Source of the DNA: Rhodoblastus acidophilus
Lineage (GTDB): Bacteria; Pseudomonadota; Alphaproteobacteria; Rhizobiales; Beijerinckiaceae
Assembly: GCF_009720655.1 (NCBI RefSeq)
Contig: NZ_WNKS01000004.1
Span: 1-64,000 of the forward strand
Direction of reading: 5' to 3'
DNA length: 64,000 nucleotides
A program made the translations under genes and the position numbers. Below are positions 33,501-41,586 of this stretch, one piece after another. Below the pieces are notes generated by a model. The model did no database searches. It was not told the DNA's origin and saw only the letters and a program-made list of their open reading frames with translations. Position 1 is the first letter of the stretch. Each line of letters begins with the position of its first letter.

Positions 33501-33650
33501 GACGGCAAGCGGCGCGAGGAGTCAAAGCCCGGCGAGCGTCCGCAGCAGGCGGAAAAACGCCCGCCGCGCGAGAAGAAGGCCGATCCGGATTCGCCCTTCG
33601 CCAAACTCGCGGCGCTCAAGGCCGAACTGGAAGCCAAGGGCCAGAAATAA
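30540..33650 (+). CDS. SUV3-like superfamily 2 helicase with low-complexity tail
   Basis: RNA helicase related to mitochondrial SUV3. The product is 1036 aa from the ATG at 30540 (MKRASSHVAAILGPTNTGKT); the frame is open further upstream. Walker A is GPTNTGKTHF, the Walker B box DEIQLA, motif III GAGTMQ-like, motif VI QIAGRAGRHTRDG. After about residue 820 the protein turns into a long Ala/Glu/Pro-rich acidic stretch, then a His/Gly/Arg-rich stretch, then Lys/Arg-rich KFDGKRREE-type repeats. This tail looks disordered and nucleic-acid binding. The role is probably RNA turnover or ribosome-related, inferred from SUV3. Confidence 0.88.
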   Translation: MKRASSHVAAILGPTNTGKTHFAIERMLSHKAGMIGLPLRLLAREVYNRVVAKAGVEAVALVTGEEKIKPRHPRYWVSTVEAMPRDLSLPFVAIDEIQLAASFDRGHVFTDRILNRRGTDETLLIGAGTMQPVLEQLLPGISIQSRPRFSQLLFAGDRKIARLPRRSAIVTFRAEDVYAIAEWLRRTKGGAAVVLGALSPRTRNAQIDLYQNGEVDYIVATDAIGMGLNLDVDHVAFASDRKFDGYQFRRLNPAEFGQIAGRAGRHTRDGTFGSTGRCPPLDEELAGMIEAHAFDPVTMLQWRNATLDFSSLESLTGSLDLLPDRPGLTRAPMADDQLALEAAMRDATVRRHAKTRADIERLWDVCQIPDYRKTSPAAHADLCLSVFGYVVRAGRIPDDWISRQVASADRVDGDIDALSARISIVRTCAFIANRNDWLNDPEHWQGVARQVEDSLSDALHARLTQRFVDRRASVLMRRLRENAMLEAEITATGQVMVEGHHVGSLLGFCFTPDPSAGGDQAKTLNAAAQKALATEIEARARRVHEAVDDAFVLANDGLIRWLGEPVGRITTGDHLLKPRVKLIADEFLGGSQLEQVQARLDLWLAQHVKKLLGPLEDLEIGDGLEGVARGIAFQIGEALGVLERSRVTEEMKSISQEARASLRKFGVRFGAYHLYLPALLKPAPRALAAQLWALQHGGLETVKGIDEVAHLASSGRTSFAADQQINRGLYRAAGFRVCGERAVRVDILERLADLIRPAIAYRPGVTPGEPPAGSADGDGFVVTVAMTSLAGCSGEAFAGILKSLGYASEQRPGPAITVALLPKASTEPVKVETAAPEDSEAVTTESATEDAPAEAAEAEAAPAVEAPVEAEAPAEPAQAEAEAPAAEETAETQETVEVAAEAAAEPAEPVLIEVWKPHRQHHHGHGRRPGGEQQRRHGGGQRHGQGRGARAEGTGEAPAQAEGAPRRDRPEGGKPRFEGKRRFEGKFDGKRREESKPGERPQQAEKRPPREKKADPDSPFAKLAALKAELEAKGQK

Positions 33651-33781
33651 GCGTGCTGGCGCAGGGCGTTCATCTTCGATTGAGGCGCGCCGTCGTAATT
33701 CTGTAGTCATCGTCATACAACGAAGGTGTGCGGCATTCGCCGTCACGCCTTCGTTCATTTTCAGCCGGTGGAGCGATCCGG

Positions 33782-35542
33782 ATGTCACGCTTCGTCGCCT
33801 TCGCCTCGCTCGGGCGCCGCGCGCTTCCCAACCAGTGGGATTTCGTCTCGCTGGCGCTGGTGATCGCCGTGTTCGTCGCGGTGGCGAAGGGGTCGCTGGG
33901 CATGACCGCGCCGCTCACGGCGCCTGTCACCGTCGACCTGTCGCTCGATTACAGCAACCTGCCCTATTACGCGCTGCGGACCACCCTGCGCATGTCCGCG
34001 GCCATGGCCGCCTCGCTGCTGTTCACCTTCGTCTATGCGACCATAGCCGCGAAGAGCCGCCGCGCCGAAATGGTGTTGATTCCGCTGCTCGACGTGCTGC
34101 AATCCGTGCCGATCCTCGGGTTTCTGTCCTTCACCGTGACCTTCTTCCTCGGCCTGTTCCCCGGCTCGACGATGGGGGCGGAGCTTGCCGCGATTTTCGC
34201 CATTTTCACCAGCCAGGCCTGGAACATGGCGTTTTCCTTCTACCAGTCGCTGCGCACCGTGCCGCGCGACCTGGAGGAGGTGGCGGTCGGCTATCATTTT
34301 TCGCCCTGGCAAAAATTCTGGCAGCTTGAGGCCCCCTTCGCCATGCCGGCGCTGATCTGGAACATGATGATGTCCATGTCGGGCGGCTGGTTTTTTGTCG
34401 TGGCCTCCGAAGCCATTTCGGTGGGCGACACCACCATCAAACTGCCGGGCATCGGCTCCTATCTGGCGCTCGCCATCGACGCCAAGCGCATCGACGCGGT
34501 GTTCGCCGCCGTGGTCGCCGTGATCGTGGTGATTCTCGCTTACGACCAGCTGCTGTTTCGCCCCATCGTCGCCTTCGCCGCAAAATTCCGGGTGGAATTG
34601 TCGGCGGGAGAGGTGCAGGAGGAGAGCTGGGTTCGGCAGATTTTTCTGCGCACCCGCTTTTTGCGCGGCCTGATCGCCATTCCCGCGCGCATCCTGGCGA
34701 GCGTCGCACTGCTTCGTCTGCAGTTTGCTTTTCCCGGCGCCGGCGGGGAGCCGCAGCGCGTGACCAAGCGCGTGTTGCGGGCGCGGCTCGCCCTGTCGCG
34801 CGCCTTCGACGTCGTCTGGTTCGTCCTGATCGGGGCGATGGTCGCCTATTGCCTTGACCAGGTCTATGCCTTCGTTTCGCAAAAGCTGACGGTCGACGAC
34901 CTCAAGGAGACCCTGGTCTTTACGACTTTCACGATGATTCGGGTTTTCCTGCTCATCGTGCTCGCCAGCCTGTTCTGGGTTCCCATCGCCATTTACATCG
35001 GCTTGAGGCCGCGGCTGGCGGAGAAGATACAGCCGTTGGCGCAGTTTTTGGCGGCGTTTCCGGCCAATGTCGTGTTTCCCATCGCCGTCGTGCTGGTGGT
35101 GCAATTCTCGCTGAACCCGGACATCTGGCTCTCCGGCCTGATCATTTTCGGGACGCAATGGTACATTGTGTTCAACGTCATCGGCGGCGCGATGGCCTTT
35201 CCCAACGATCTGCGCGAGGCCGTGGTGAATTACGGCATCAAGGGGCGAATCTGGTGGAAGGATGTCATTCTGCCCGGCGTGTTCCCCTATTATGTCACCG
35301 GGGCGCTGACCGCTTCGGGCGGGTCGTGGAACGCGGCCATCGTCGCCGAATATGTGAAATGGGGCGACGACAAGGTCGCCGCGCACGGCATCGGCGCCTA
35401 TATCGCCCAGGCGACGGAAGCCGGCGATTATCCCAAAATCGTGCTCGGCGTCGCCGTCATGTCGATTTTCGTCATCCTGTTCAACCGCCTGCTGTGGCGG
35501 CCGCTGTTCGCCTGGGGCGAACGCAGGCTGCGCTTGAATTGA
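33782..35542 (+). CDS. double-domain ABC permease, nitrate/sulfonate/taurine type
   Basis: A single 586-residue chain containing two BPD-type permease halves, each with about six helices. The EAA-like loops are [20 protein letters not shown] in the first half and [20 protein letters not shown] in the second. Fused permeases like this occur in a NitT/TauT subfamily. The start is the ATG at 33782 ([13 protein letters not shown]). The ATPase follows 8 nt later. No substrate-binding protein gene is adjacent, so the substrate cannot be assigned. Confidence 0.88.
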   Translation: MSRFVAFASLGRRALPNQWDFVSLALVIAVFVAVAKGSLGMTAPLTAPVTVDLSLDYSNLPYYALRTTLRMSAAMAASLLFTFVYATIAAKSRRAEMVLIPLLDVLQSVPILGFLSFTVTFFLGLFPGSTMGAELAAIFAIFTSQAWNMAFSFYQSLRTVPRDLEEVAVGYHFSPWQKFWQLEAPFAMPALIWNMMMSMSGGWFFVVASEAISVGDTTIKLPGIGSYLALAIDAKRIDAVFAAVVAVIVVILAYDQLLFRPIVAFAAKFRVELSAGEVQEESWVRQIFLRTRFLRGLIAIPARILASVALLRLQFAFPGAGGEPQRVTKRVLRARLALSRAFDVVWFVLIGAMVAYCLDQVYAFVSQKLTVDDLKETLVFTTFTMIRVFLLIVLASLFWVPIAIYIGLRPRLAEKIQPLAQFLAAFPANVVFPIAVVLVVQFSLNPDIWLSGLIIFGTQWYIVFNVIGGAMAFPNDLREAVVNYGIKGRIWWKDVILPGVFPYYVTGALTASGGSWNAAIVAEYVKWGDDKVAAHGIGAYIAQATEAGDYPKIVLGVAVMSIFVILFNRLLWRPLFAWGERRLRLN

Positions 35543-35550
35543 GGTCCGCC

Positions 35551-36861
35551 ATGCTCGACCGTCCCGAAGGCGCCCTGCTGGTCCTGAAAAATGTCAGCCA
35601 GTCTTTCACCAAAGGCTCGGGCGAGCGCGATTCGCTCGTGCTCGACAATGTCTCGCTGACCCTGCAATCCGGCGAGATCGTCGGCCTGCTCGGGCGCTCC
35701 GGCTGCGGCAAGTCCACGCTGCTGCGCATTGTCGCCGGGCTGGTGACGCCGTCGAAGGGCGATGTGTCCTATCTGGGCGCGCCCGTGCACGGTCCCGTGC
35801 AGGGCGTCGCCATGGTGTTCCAGTCTTTTGCGCTGTTCCCCTGGCTGTCCGTGCTCGACAATGTGGAGATCGGGCTGCGAACCAAGGGGGTTCCGGCCGA
35901 GCAGGCGCGCCGCCGGGCGCTCGCCGCCATCGACACGATCGGCCTCGACGGGTTTGAATCCGCCTTTCCGAAAGAGCTTTCCGGCGGCATGCGGCAGCGC
36001 GTCGGTTTTGCGCGCGGGCTGGTGGTCGAGCCGAACATTCTGCTCATGGACGAGCCGTTTTCGGCGCTCGACGTGCTCACCGCCGAAACCCTGCGCACCG
36101 ATCTGCTCGACCTCTGGGTCGAAGGGCGGATGCCGACCAAGAGCATTTTGATGGTCACCCACAACATCGAGGAAGCGGTGTTGATGTGCGACCGTATCGT
36201 CGTGCTGTCCTCGAACCCGGGGCGGATCTCCGCCGAAATCAAGGTCGACTTTCCGCATCCGCGCAACCGCCTCGACCCGGAATTCCGGGCGATGGTGGAC
36301 CGGATTTACGCGCTGATGACCAAGCGCGCCGCGCCCGAGCGCGAAGGGGTGTTTCCCGGCATGGGGCTGGGCATGGCGCTGCACAATGTCTCCACCAACA
36401 CGCTCGCCGGCATGATCGAGGAGATCGCGGCGCCGCCCTACAATGGCAAGGCCGACCTGCCCGCGCTCGCCGACAGTTTGAACATGGAGATCGACGACCT
36501 GTTTCCCGTGGCGGAAACCCTGCAATTGCTGCGCTTCGCCGAAGTGGCGGAAGGCGATATCCGGCTCACCTATGCCGGGATGAAATTTTCCGACGCCGAA
36601 GTCGATGCGCGCAAAAAACAGTTCGGCGACCATGTGCTGGCTTACGTCCCGCTCGCCGCGCGGATTCGAAAAGTGCTGGACGAACGCCGCTCGCACACCG
36701 CGCCCGCCACCCGCTTCCAGAGCGAGCTGGAGGATTATATGTCCGAGGAGCGCGCCGAGGACACGCTTAAGGGGGTCATCACCTGGGGCCGCTACGGGGA
36801 GTTGTTTGCCTTCGATGAGGGGTCGCAGACGTTTAGTTTGGAAAATCCCGGCGGGGAGTAG
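35551..36861 (+). CDS. ABC ATPase with C-terminal AAA-associated domain
   Basis: Partner of the double permease. The product is 436 aa from the ATG at 35551. Residues 1-260 form a NitT/TauT-type ATPase: Walker [11 protein letters not shown]-loop [10 protein letters not shown], signature [14 protein letters not shown], Walker [12 protein letters not shown]. Residues about 285-430 form an extra domain ([25 protein letters not shown] and on) of the AAA-associated type seen on nitrate/sulfonate ATPases. It may sense substrate or regulate the transporter. The gene ends about 110 nt before the Argonaute island. Confidence 0.9.
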   Translation: MLDRPEGALLVLKNVSQSFTKGSGERDSLVLDNVSLTLQSGEIVGLLGRSGCGKSTLLRIVAGLVTPSKGDVSYLGAPVHGPVQGVAMVFQSFALFPWLSVLDNVEIGLRTKGVPAEQARRRALAAIDTIGLDGFESAFPKELSGGMRQRVGFARGLVVEPNILLMDEPFSALDVLTAETLRTDLLDLWVEGRMPTKSILMVTHNIEEAVLMCDRIVVLSSNPGRISAEIKVDFPHPRNRLDPEFRAMVDRIYALMTKRAAPEREGVFPGMGLGMALHNVSTNTLAGMIEEIAAPPYNGKADLPALADSLNMEIDDLFPVAETLQLLRFAEVAEGDIRLTYAGMKFSDAEVDARKKQFGDHVLAYVPLAARIRKVLDERRSHTAPATRFQSELEDYMSEERAEDTLKGVITWGRYGELFAFDEGSQTFSLENPGGE

Positions 36862-36969
36862 GGGGGCGGTCCGCGCTTGAGAGGTTGAGGCGGATCGCCA
36901 GCGGGCGTGACGCGAGAGATCGGGGTGCGTTTGGCAGCTCGATCTTGTTGGGCAGGGACTGCAGTATAG

Positions 36970-38382
36970 CTACATGAAGCTGCGGAAATCGTAGATACTG
37001 TCTATGATCTCTGGGTTCTGCTGAACGATATCAGCAAATGTTTTCGAGTACCCGAGTGTGACTGGAAGCTTTTTGTAAAGCGTGTTGTTGTTCCAATCCA
37101 TTTTTGTAAGGCCGATGATACCAGCGCACGTATCGTGCCATCCTCCGCTGCCAGTAAATCTGCGAACAAGAACCGGAGACGGCGTTGGCTTTAGCGCCCC
37201 CTCCTTATAAAGGTCATACGCGGAATTTTTTAAGTTTACGCCTTGCACGCTACCCTGCGTCCACAGAAGCGCCTCGTCTTTCTCAACAGGAATGTAAGTT
37301 CCCCGGCTGACCGGATAGCCAAATGGTAGCGGAGGCCTTGCTGAGTTGAACCTGATGCCCTTCCAGCTTACGCCCTTGACGATCTGCACAAGCTCAACTT
37401 CGGTCCCGTCGCGGAAGCTGTCAAGCGCCCCTAAAATCTCCTCTTCCTTGAACTCCGTATTTTTGTGAATGGTGATCTTCTTCGGTAGCCTGCCAAAATA
37501 GCCGCGCTGATAAATTTCGAGACTGCGCGAGAGCACTGACTGCATTTCGTAGTATGATAGGTAAGGATTTTTGCTTCTGTCTTGTGTGAACTCGCGTGCG
37601 TCGTAGGCGACAAACTGAAAGCCCGTGCCATCAGGGTCGAACACCTGACTACAACAGGTGCTGTATTCCGTACCGGAAGCGAGCCGCTTCATGGCGTAGC
37701 TGATGCCGATGAATGCCTCATCCGGGTTCAAGCCTGTGAGCTTCCAGGGTACGCCGCCCGCCTTCGCGTAGATGGCAACGCTCAGTCCCCACATCACGTT
37801 TGATCGGCAAGCGCGATCAAAACTTGCCTGACGCAGAATCTGAACCGGGATGTTGGAGGGCGCGCAGAACGCCTTCAGGTAATCGTGGAAGTCAAAGTCC
37901 TTATCCTCGAAGCATGCCGCCCAGGAAGGCGGCAGGTAAATTAGTGCAACGTCAAAGCGCAAGCGGACAGGGCGAAGCTTCGCAATACATTGGAGAAGGC
38001 CGCGAGCAAGGGCACGCTTGTCTTGCTCTCGGGCATGAGTATCGAGTTCGTCCGGGAATGCGAAGACAAGATCGTCACTCACGGGAGCAATCGGAACGCG
38101 AAACACTTTTCCAAAGCCAGGATAGTCTGGATAATACTTGGGCACTTCACGCGTTTTCGCGCCAATTCCAAGCTCAGCCACAAGCCCACGCAACTGACGC
38201 ATTTTCGCGCCCGGCGCGAGCAAGGCGAAGCGAACGGATGCCGGCGTGCCGTATTTCAGGCCATACGGCCCGTGGCGGATCAGTCCCCGCAGCGGGTGCT
38301 TGTCAAGCCCGCCCTGCGCGAACATCAGGTCTGGCTCGGGAATGGTCGCGTATCCCGAGAGTTCACTGCAATGCGCCGTCAT
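36970..38382 (-). CDS. short prokaryotic Argonaute (MID-PIWI), SPARSA type
   Basis: A 470-residue protein with only MID and PIWI domains; the N and PAZ domains of long Argonautes are missing. The MID-PIWI junction carries the guide 5'-end binding pattern [21 protein letters not shown] with K207. The PIWI positions for catalysis are changed: FIGIS (S228) where active enzymes have Asp, and IHKNTEF (N308) where they have HRDG. It should bind a guide and target without cutting. The ATG at 38382 overlaps the SIR2-APAZ stop by 4 nt, so the pair is translationally coupled. Family knowledge: such pairs form a heterodimer that degrades NAD+ when invader DNA is recognised. Confidence 0.93.
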   Translation of the reverse strand: MTAHCSELSGYATIPEPDLMFAQGGLDKHPLRGLIRHGPYGLKYGTPASVRFALLAPGAKMRQLRGLVAELGIGAKTREVPKYYPDYPGFGKVFRVPIAPVSDDLVFAFPDELDTHAREQDKRALARGLLQCIAKLRPVRLRFDVALIYLPPSWAACFEDKDFDFHDYLKAFCAPSNIPVQILRQASFDRACRSNVMWGLSVAIYAKAGGVPWKLTGLNPDEAFIGISYAMKRLASGTEYSTCCSQVFDPDGTGFQFVAYDAREFTQDRSKNPYLSYYEMQSVLSRSLEIYQRGYFGRLPKKITIHKNTEFKEEEILGALDSFRDGTEVELVQIVKGVSWKGIRFNSARPPLPFGYPVSRGTYIPVEKDEALLWTQGSVQGVNLKNSAYDLYKEGALKPTPSPVLVRRFTGSGGWHDTCAGIIGLTKMDWNNNTLYKKLPVTLGYSKTFADIVQQNPEIIDSIYDFRSFM

Positions 38383-40142
38383 GATGCCAGCCTGCGCGTG
38401 TATGCCGTTCGCGTCTGCAAGCTGAAGACCGGCCTTTCGGCGGGTGAACCGCTTTCATGTGTAGCAACCGTGAAAGCTGTCGTGCGATCATGGTCGCCAA
38501 GCAGCACCGAAAGCCAGCCATCGAGGATGCTATTGTAGAGTCTATTGTATCGCTCCCCGCGCCGCCTATCGAGAAAGTCTGCGGCTAGTGGACGGGCGCG
38601 GGTTGGCCAAATCCAGATGTCCGGGTCAAGAAGGAGCCAGCTTCTTCCATCTAACACCTGAATTGAGATGCGAAGGGCTTCAGCCCAAAAGACTTTTTCC
38701 GGCTGCGGATTCTCCTCGTCGGTCAGCGTGAACAGACCAGCAATTGACCCCGTCGTCTTTCCGACAACGCTTTGCAACGGCGACAGCGCAATTTGATCGG
38801 CGCTGTGTGCGTCCGCAATCAAACTTGAGCCCGACTTGTTCGTTCGGGTGAGCAGCGGCCTCCTGCGTGCTAGGGCCTTGCAGATAGCCTCTTCGAGGAA
38901 CTGCTTCATATAGAGGTGATTACCCAGATCGGCGGTCTTGCCCGAAATATCGTAAGCGGAGACGGACACCACGTCCGTAAAGTGGCCGCGGATGAGTGCT
39001 TCTTCACCCCAACACAATGTCGTGTCGGATTTGGTGAAAATCAGCTTGCCTTCATTCGCGCTCGCCGCGGAGCGCAGGTCGTTCCACTCCTTCGGGCTTG
39101 CAAACTCGACCGCTTGGCATTCCTTCGGCAGGCCGATGATCGGCAGCGCATTCATTCTTATGATTTGCCCTTTGCCCGGAGCTGGCAAAGGGATGTCAAC
39201 ATTCGCACGTTGGCTCTTCTGAACCTTCGCGTTGATCTCCGGCTCCTTGCTGCCCATGTTGCGCCAAAGACGGAGCATCAAAGCATCGAAGGTGTCCACT
39301 TCAACGAACGATGCCTTAACCCCGATGCGCGCCGCCTCTTCGAGCAAGCGGTCGACAGTTGGCAAGACAGGCGCGTTCTTCATGCCCGTCCAATAAAGGC
39401 CGTGAGGAAATGGATTCGGCGTTGCAAGCACGGAATGCAGGAGAGACATGACACTCTCGTCCCTCCCGCTATAGCCAGAAACTATGAAGCCAAAACGATT
39501 TGCCGCATTCAATAGCCCTTTAGACAAATCCTCGTTTTGGGTAGCGAGGTCGCTTCGCAAATTCTTGATGCTATCGTACCTGAAGTCACCGTGCAGCTTG
39601 CAGTAAAACGGAAACTCTTCATTGCTGATGGCGCTGTTCGCCGATTCTGCTCCTTCGAGATGGTAAGCCGAAATCGACCTGCCGCTTACTTCCGCGACGG
39701 CTCGTTCGACGACACTATCAAAATTGGTGGTGAACACCGCGCGGGTCCGCCCTGTAGCCAAGAGTGCCCCCAAGACACGATTGCCAACAGAAAGCGTTAC
39801 CTTTTCTTCGGATAGCATGGCGGCCAGGTACTGGCGCTGCCGCTCCTTGTCATCGCCAAATATATTCTCAAAATATTTGGTGTATTCGGTTGGATCGCCC
39901 TCCGACGGAAAGCCTTTGGATTCCAGATAGCTCTGGATACGAGTTCGTATCGATCCGATCTGTACATCCTGCCGGGAGATTTCTTGATTCTCCTCGCGGC
40001 AATATTGTCGCCGCTTCAAGTCCCAGATGATGTCCCATGCTGTCGGTAGGCCAGCGACTGCGGAAGTACCCGCTCCGATGAACCAGGCAAACTGCTGGGG
40101 TTTCGCGCAGAAAACGCTCGTGAGCTCAAATTGGTCCGTCAT
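38379..40142 (-). CDS. SIR2-APAZ effector protein of short-Argonaute system
   Basis: A 587-residue protein from the ATG at 40142 (GGAAAG Shine-Dalgarno nearby). The GTG at 40169 is a longer option. The N-terminal half is a SIR2 fold: GAGTS at 23-27, TTNFD with N140, KLHGD with H184, and SGYSGRDES at 222-230, so the NADase residues look intact. Residues about 300-587 are the APAZ region that replaces Argonaute [17 protein letters not shown] from 498 and [17 protein letters not shown] near 527-543 fit it. It is first in the operon with the short Argonaute. Base composition is more A+T-rich than the flanks, suggesting transfer. Confidence 0.92.
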   Translation of the reverse strand: MTDQFELTSVFCAKPQQFAWFIGAGTSAVAGLPTAWDIIWDLKRRQYCREENQEISRQDVQIGSIRTRIQSYLESKGFPSEGDPTEYTKYFENIFGDDKERQRQYLAAMLSEEKVTLSVGNRVLGALLATGRTRAVFTTNFDSVVERAVAEVSGRSISAYHLEGAESANSAISNEEFPFYCKLHGDFRYDSIKNLRSDLATQNEDLSKGLLNAANRFGFIVSGYSGRDESVMSLLHSVLATPNPFPHGLYWTGMKNAPVLPTVDRLLEEAARIGVKASFVEVDTFDALMLRLWRNMGSKEPEINAKVQKSQRANVDIPLPAPGKGQIIRMNALPIIGLPKECQAVEFASPKEWNDLRSAASANEGKLIFTKSDTTLCWGEEALIRGHFTDVVSVSAYDISGKTADLGNHLYMKQFLEEAICKALARRRPLLTRTNKSGSSLIADAHSADQIALSPLQSVVGKTTGSIAGLFTLTDEENPQPEKVFWAEALRISIQVLDGRSWLLLDPDIWIWPTRARPLAADFLDRRRGERYNRLYNSILDGWLSVLLGDHDRTTAFTVATHESGSPAERPVFSLQTRTAYTRRLAS

Positions 40143-40495
40143 ATTGCTTTCCAGCGCAGTGACTCGCACGCCGCGCCCAAGAACTATTTAGAACAGAGAT
40201 GGCACGTGCTGTCACGCTAGCGAGATGGGGCCCTTCGTCCGGCCTTCACGTTCGAATCCTCGCGGAGGCAAAGCGCGCCACGGCTCTGACGTCCGCTCGT
40301 CGGCGCAAAATTGCCGTGTTAGATGCTGCGCATGACGGTCAGCAATCAGCCGCTAACCAACAAAGCCGCTCAAAGCGTCGTGGTCTTGTTCTGGCATCTT
40401 TTCACTGGCGCGCGAGTGCGCTTTTTCAGGAATTTTCTATTTAGGGTTGAAACGTATCCGCGCAAAACTGCGTAAAACTGATGATTTTGTGAAAG

Positions 40496-40532
40496 AAACA
40501 CGCGATTTTTGACGAAAAACACGCGATTTTTG
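40496..40532. repeat. tandem 16-bp direct repeat
   Basis: AAACACGCGATTTTTG occurs at 40496-40511 and again at 40517-40532, a 21-bp period (two helical turns). Two further short near-repeats, GCAAAACTG and GTAAAACTG, lie just before. The phasing suits a protein-binding operator, but the purpose is unknown. Confidence 0.6.
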
Positions 40533-40666
40533 GGTCTGCACGTTGTCGGTTGTGCTGGCGCCGATGCGGGCGATGGTCGCTCGCCGCGCTCCTCCCTTGT
40601 CGACTTGGGGTACAAAATATCGTTTTTTAATAGAGAGTTGTGAAGGACGACTCGATCTCGTCCCTC

Positions 40667-40682
40667 CGTTTCACGTGAAACA
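40667..40682. promoter_or_regulatory. parS centromere site (ParB binding)
   Basis: CGTTTCACGTGAAACA matches the bacterial parS consensus TGTTTCACGTGAAACA at 15 of 16 positions, with a perfect 14-bp palindrome at 40668-40681. ParB binds such sites near the replication origin and spreads along the DNA for segregation. It is intergenic. No other copy of the core TTTCACGTGAAA was seen in the window, and parA/parB themselves are not here. Confidence 0.85.
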
Positions 40683-40796
40683 AAATATGAACATCATTCT
40701 GACATATTTAGGGATTCGCCGCGTTTTGCGGTTTTCACTTTTCGCGAAAAACCGTTTTCCGCACTCTTTGGTCCGTCCTGCGCGCGAAAAGTTCGT

Positions 40797-41441
40797 TCAG
40801 TCGTCAGCGCGGCGGCCGATAAAACGCACCGTGATCGGATAGCCCGCCGCGCTCGCCGCCATGCTCTTCGAAAAATTCAGCGGCGAACAGGTTTTGATTG
40901 CGTCGAGGATCGACGCCCGCACCGCGTCCCGGCTGCTTCCGCTCGCCTTGACATAGGTGGTGCGCGGCGTCCCCGAAACCTCGCCGCGGCTGTTGAACGA
41001 AAATTTTATGGTGATCTCCACTGTCTCGCCCTTGGGCGGCAGCGGCGGCGACCAGCAGGTTGCCAAATGGTCCACCGCTTGACGCGGGCGGCCGATCACC
41101 GCATTCGAGCGCGCCGCGTCCTTGTCCCGGTCCTCGTGCAGGATTTTTGTCGCCGTCATCGTCATGCCGCCGGGAAAATAGGTGGCGCCGCCTCCGCCGC
41201 CGCCGCTCGGCGCGCGCAGGGCGGGCGACGGGCTCGGTTCGTATTTCGTCGGCGGCAGCGGCTTATAAAGGGTCGGCGGCGGCGGCGGCGGCAGGATTTG
41301 CGGCTGATAGGGCGCGACGGGCGGGGGATAGGGAAAGTCCGGATTGCCCGCGCGCGCAGGCGTCGCCAACAGCGCCGGGATGAGGCCGAGGGCGATGCCG
41401 CCGCGCAGCCGTCGCCAAAAATGTTTTTTGGATGGTGACAC
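40797..41441 (-). CDS. TonB C-terminal-like exported protein
   Basis: A 214-residue protein starting at a GTG (41441). The signal peptide (basic MSPSKKHFWRRLRGG then GIALGLIPALLATPARA) is followed by a proline-rich region (about residues 35-80, many PPP runs) and a glycine stretch. The C-terminal half has the TonB/TolA-like fold pattern ETVEITIKFSFNSRGEV and ILDAIKTCSPLNFSKS with a conserved cysteine. It may span the periplasm. Its partner is unknown and no ExbBD or TolQR genes are near. Confidence 0.72.
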   Translation of the reverse strand: MSPSKKHFWRRLRGGIALGLIPALLATPARAGNPDFPYPPPVAPYQPQILPPPPPPTLYKPLPPTKYEPSPSPALRAPSGGGGGGATYFPGGMTMTATKILHEDRDKDAARSNAVIGRPRQAVDHLATCWSPPLPPKGETVEITIKFSFNSRGEVSGTPRTTYVKASGSSRDAVRASILDAIKTCSPLNFSKSMAASAAGYPITVRFIGRRADD

Positions 41442-41586
41442 CGCAATCCCCTTTTCGCTGCGGCCTTGGCCCTCGTCCTTCGAGACAGCCGCTTCGCGGC
41501 TTCCTCAGGATGAGGGCTACGCGCCTGCTGCGCAGGCTCCCCAGGATGACGGCTCGGCCTTGTTGTCGTAACGCACAGCGGGCGGC

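Larger units (their letters stand above)
40143..40796. other. AT-richer intergenic region carrying parS
   Basis: A 654-bp stretch between the SIR2-APAZ gene and the TonB-like gene. Frames on either strand (for example 40199-40444 plus, 40370-40615 minus) have no family features and I treat them as chance. It holds the SIR2-APAZ promoter, a 16-bp direct repeat pair at 40496 and 40517, and the parS site at 40667. No integrase, transposase or tRNA is present. Confidence 0.6.

Noticed and set aside
36980-36992. TGCGGAAATCGTA at the end of the Argonaute gene, like the ATACGATTTCCG repeat
   Set aside because: It has no inverted partner and lies in coding sequence (…DFRSF), so chance is the simpler reading.
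40250-40260. GTTCGAATCCT resembling a tRNA T-arm beside the Argonaute island (possible att site)
   Set aside because: The flanking bases do not form a T-stem, no acceptor or anticodon arm is nearby, and no matching copy lies on the other side of the island.
40199-40615. Short frames on both strands upstream of SIR2-APAZ
   Set aside because: No family features, no good ribosome binding sites, arginine/serine-rich chance composition.
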